From Oricola sp. (GTDB lineage: Bacteria; Pseudomonadota; Alphaproteobacteria; Rhizobiales; Rhizobiaceae), in assembly GCF_022763245.1 (NCBI RefSeq), contig NZ_JALEGV010000012.1, positions 124,001 to 188,000 on the forward strand: a stretch of DNA of 64,000 nucleotides, in the 5' to 3' direction. Under the pieces are notes generated by a model that saw only the letters and a program-made list of their open reading frames with translations, did not search any database and was not told the DNA's origin. The position numbers were made by a program, and so were the translations under genes. Positions 63,945 to 64,000 of this stretch are shown here, piece after piece; position 1 is the stretch's first letter, and each line of letters starts with the position of its first letter.

Positions 63945-64000
63945 GCGGGAGGCCTTGCCCCCTACCCCCCAATCCTAAACCGCGCCCTGCCCACCATCGC

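Overview
This 64 kb window is GC-rich, densely packed chromosomal DNA from an alphaproteobacterium, most likely in the order Hyphomicrobiales (Rhizobiales). The evidence is gene content and order: lgt - MidA-type methyltransferase - pgeF - M24 protein, prs, rplY - pth - ychF, apt next to a petABC cytochrome bc1 operon, hemF, a CCA-adding enzyme / CoA-pyrophosphatase / DUF1285 cluster and a MoxR - DUF58 - DUF4159 operon, plus a BA14K-type protein. I see no insertion sequences, prophage, CRISPR array, tRNA or rRNA gene; nearly everything looks like stable core chromosome. The few places that look accessory are small regulator/enzyme islands at about 44.3-53 kb and 59.6-64 kb.

Layout. 0.2-7.5 kb: secreted BA14K protein, glyoxalase-II-like hydrolase, branched-chain aminotransferase, then a divergent PetP-like MarR regulator, PetR-like response regulator and an adjacent histidine kinase, followed by small enzymes. 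7.9-13.9 kb: ubiK (minus), lgt, MidA-like methyltransferase, pgeF, a metal-ligand-poor M24 protein, a lipoprotein and prs. 13.9-19 kb: chrA-like transporter (minus), a YHYH-domain secreted protein, rplY-pth-ychF. 19-28 kb (minus strand): DUF2892 protein, Crp/Fnr regulator, DUF599 protein, apt, petABC, and two overlapping ABC exporter half-transporters behind a long structured leader. 28.4-36 kb: trmL, regulators, hemF, MOSC protein, CCA enzyme, NUDIX, DUF1285. 36-43 kb: MoxR, DUF58, a BatA/DUF4159 fusion and a large membrane protein with a GATase-like fold, presumably one machine. 43-53 kb: a PreA-like protein without ferredoxin domain, hydrolase + SDR divergent from an AraC regulator, LysE exporter, cupin, membrane-anchored M90 peptidase, DUF4345 protein, another AraC regulator, GNAT, glutathionyl-hydroquinone reductase, NUDIX. 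53-64 kb: metallophosphoesterase, tail-anchored protein, hydrolase + TPR regulator, leuA with an apparent leaderless leucine leader peptide, HxlR-DUF4242-PNPOx set, DUF1127 peptide and a BTAD-TolB-TPR regulator.

How the genes connect. Respiratory control is a theme: PetP/PetR-like regulators, a kinase, cytochrome bc1, a Crp/Fnr protein, UbiK (ubiquinone synthesis) and a MidA/NDUFAF7 homologue (complex I assembly) all lie within 25 kb. Branched-chain amino acid synthesis is represented by ilvE and leuA. The most informative non-coding signals are a leucine-rich, apparently leaderless leader peptide before leuA, a promoter plus terminator-like hairpin before rplY, a long leader with small ORFs before the ABC exporter pair, and a series of near-perfect inverted repeats in front of regulators or their neighbours (2574, 19194, 29361, 46050, 57451, 60410). 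All functional calls come from reading protein motifs by eye; no database search was run.
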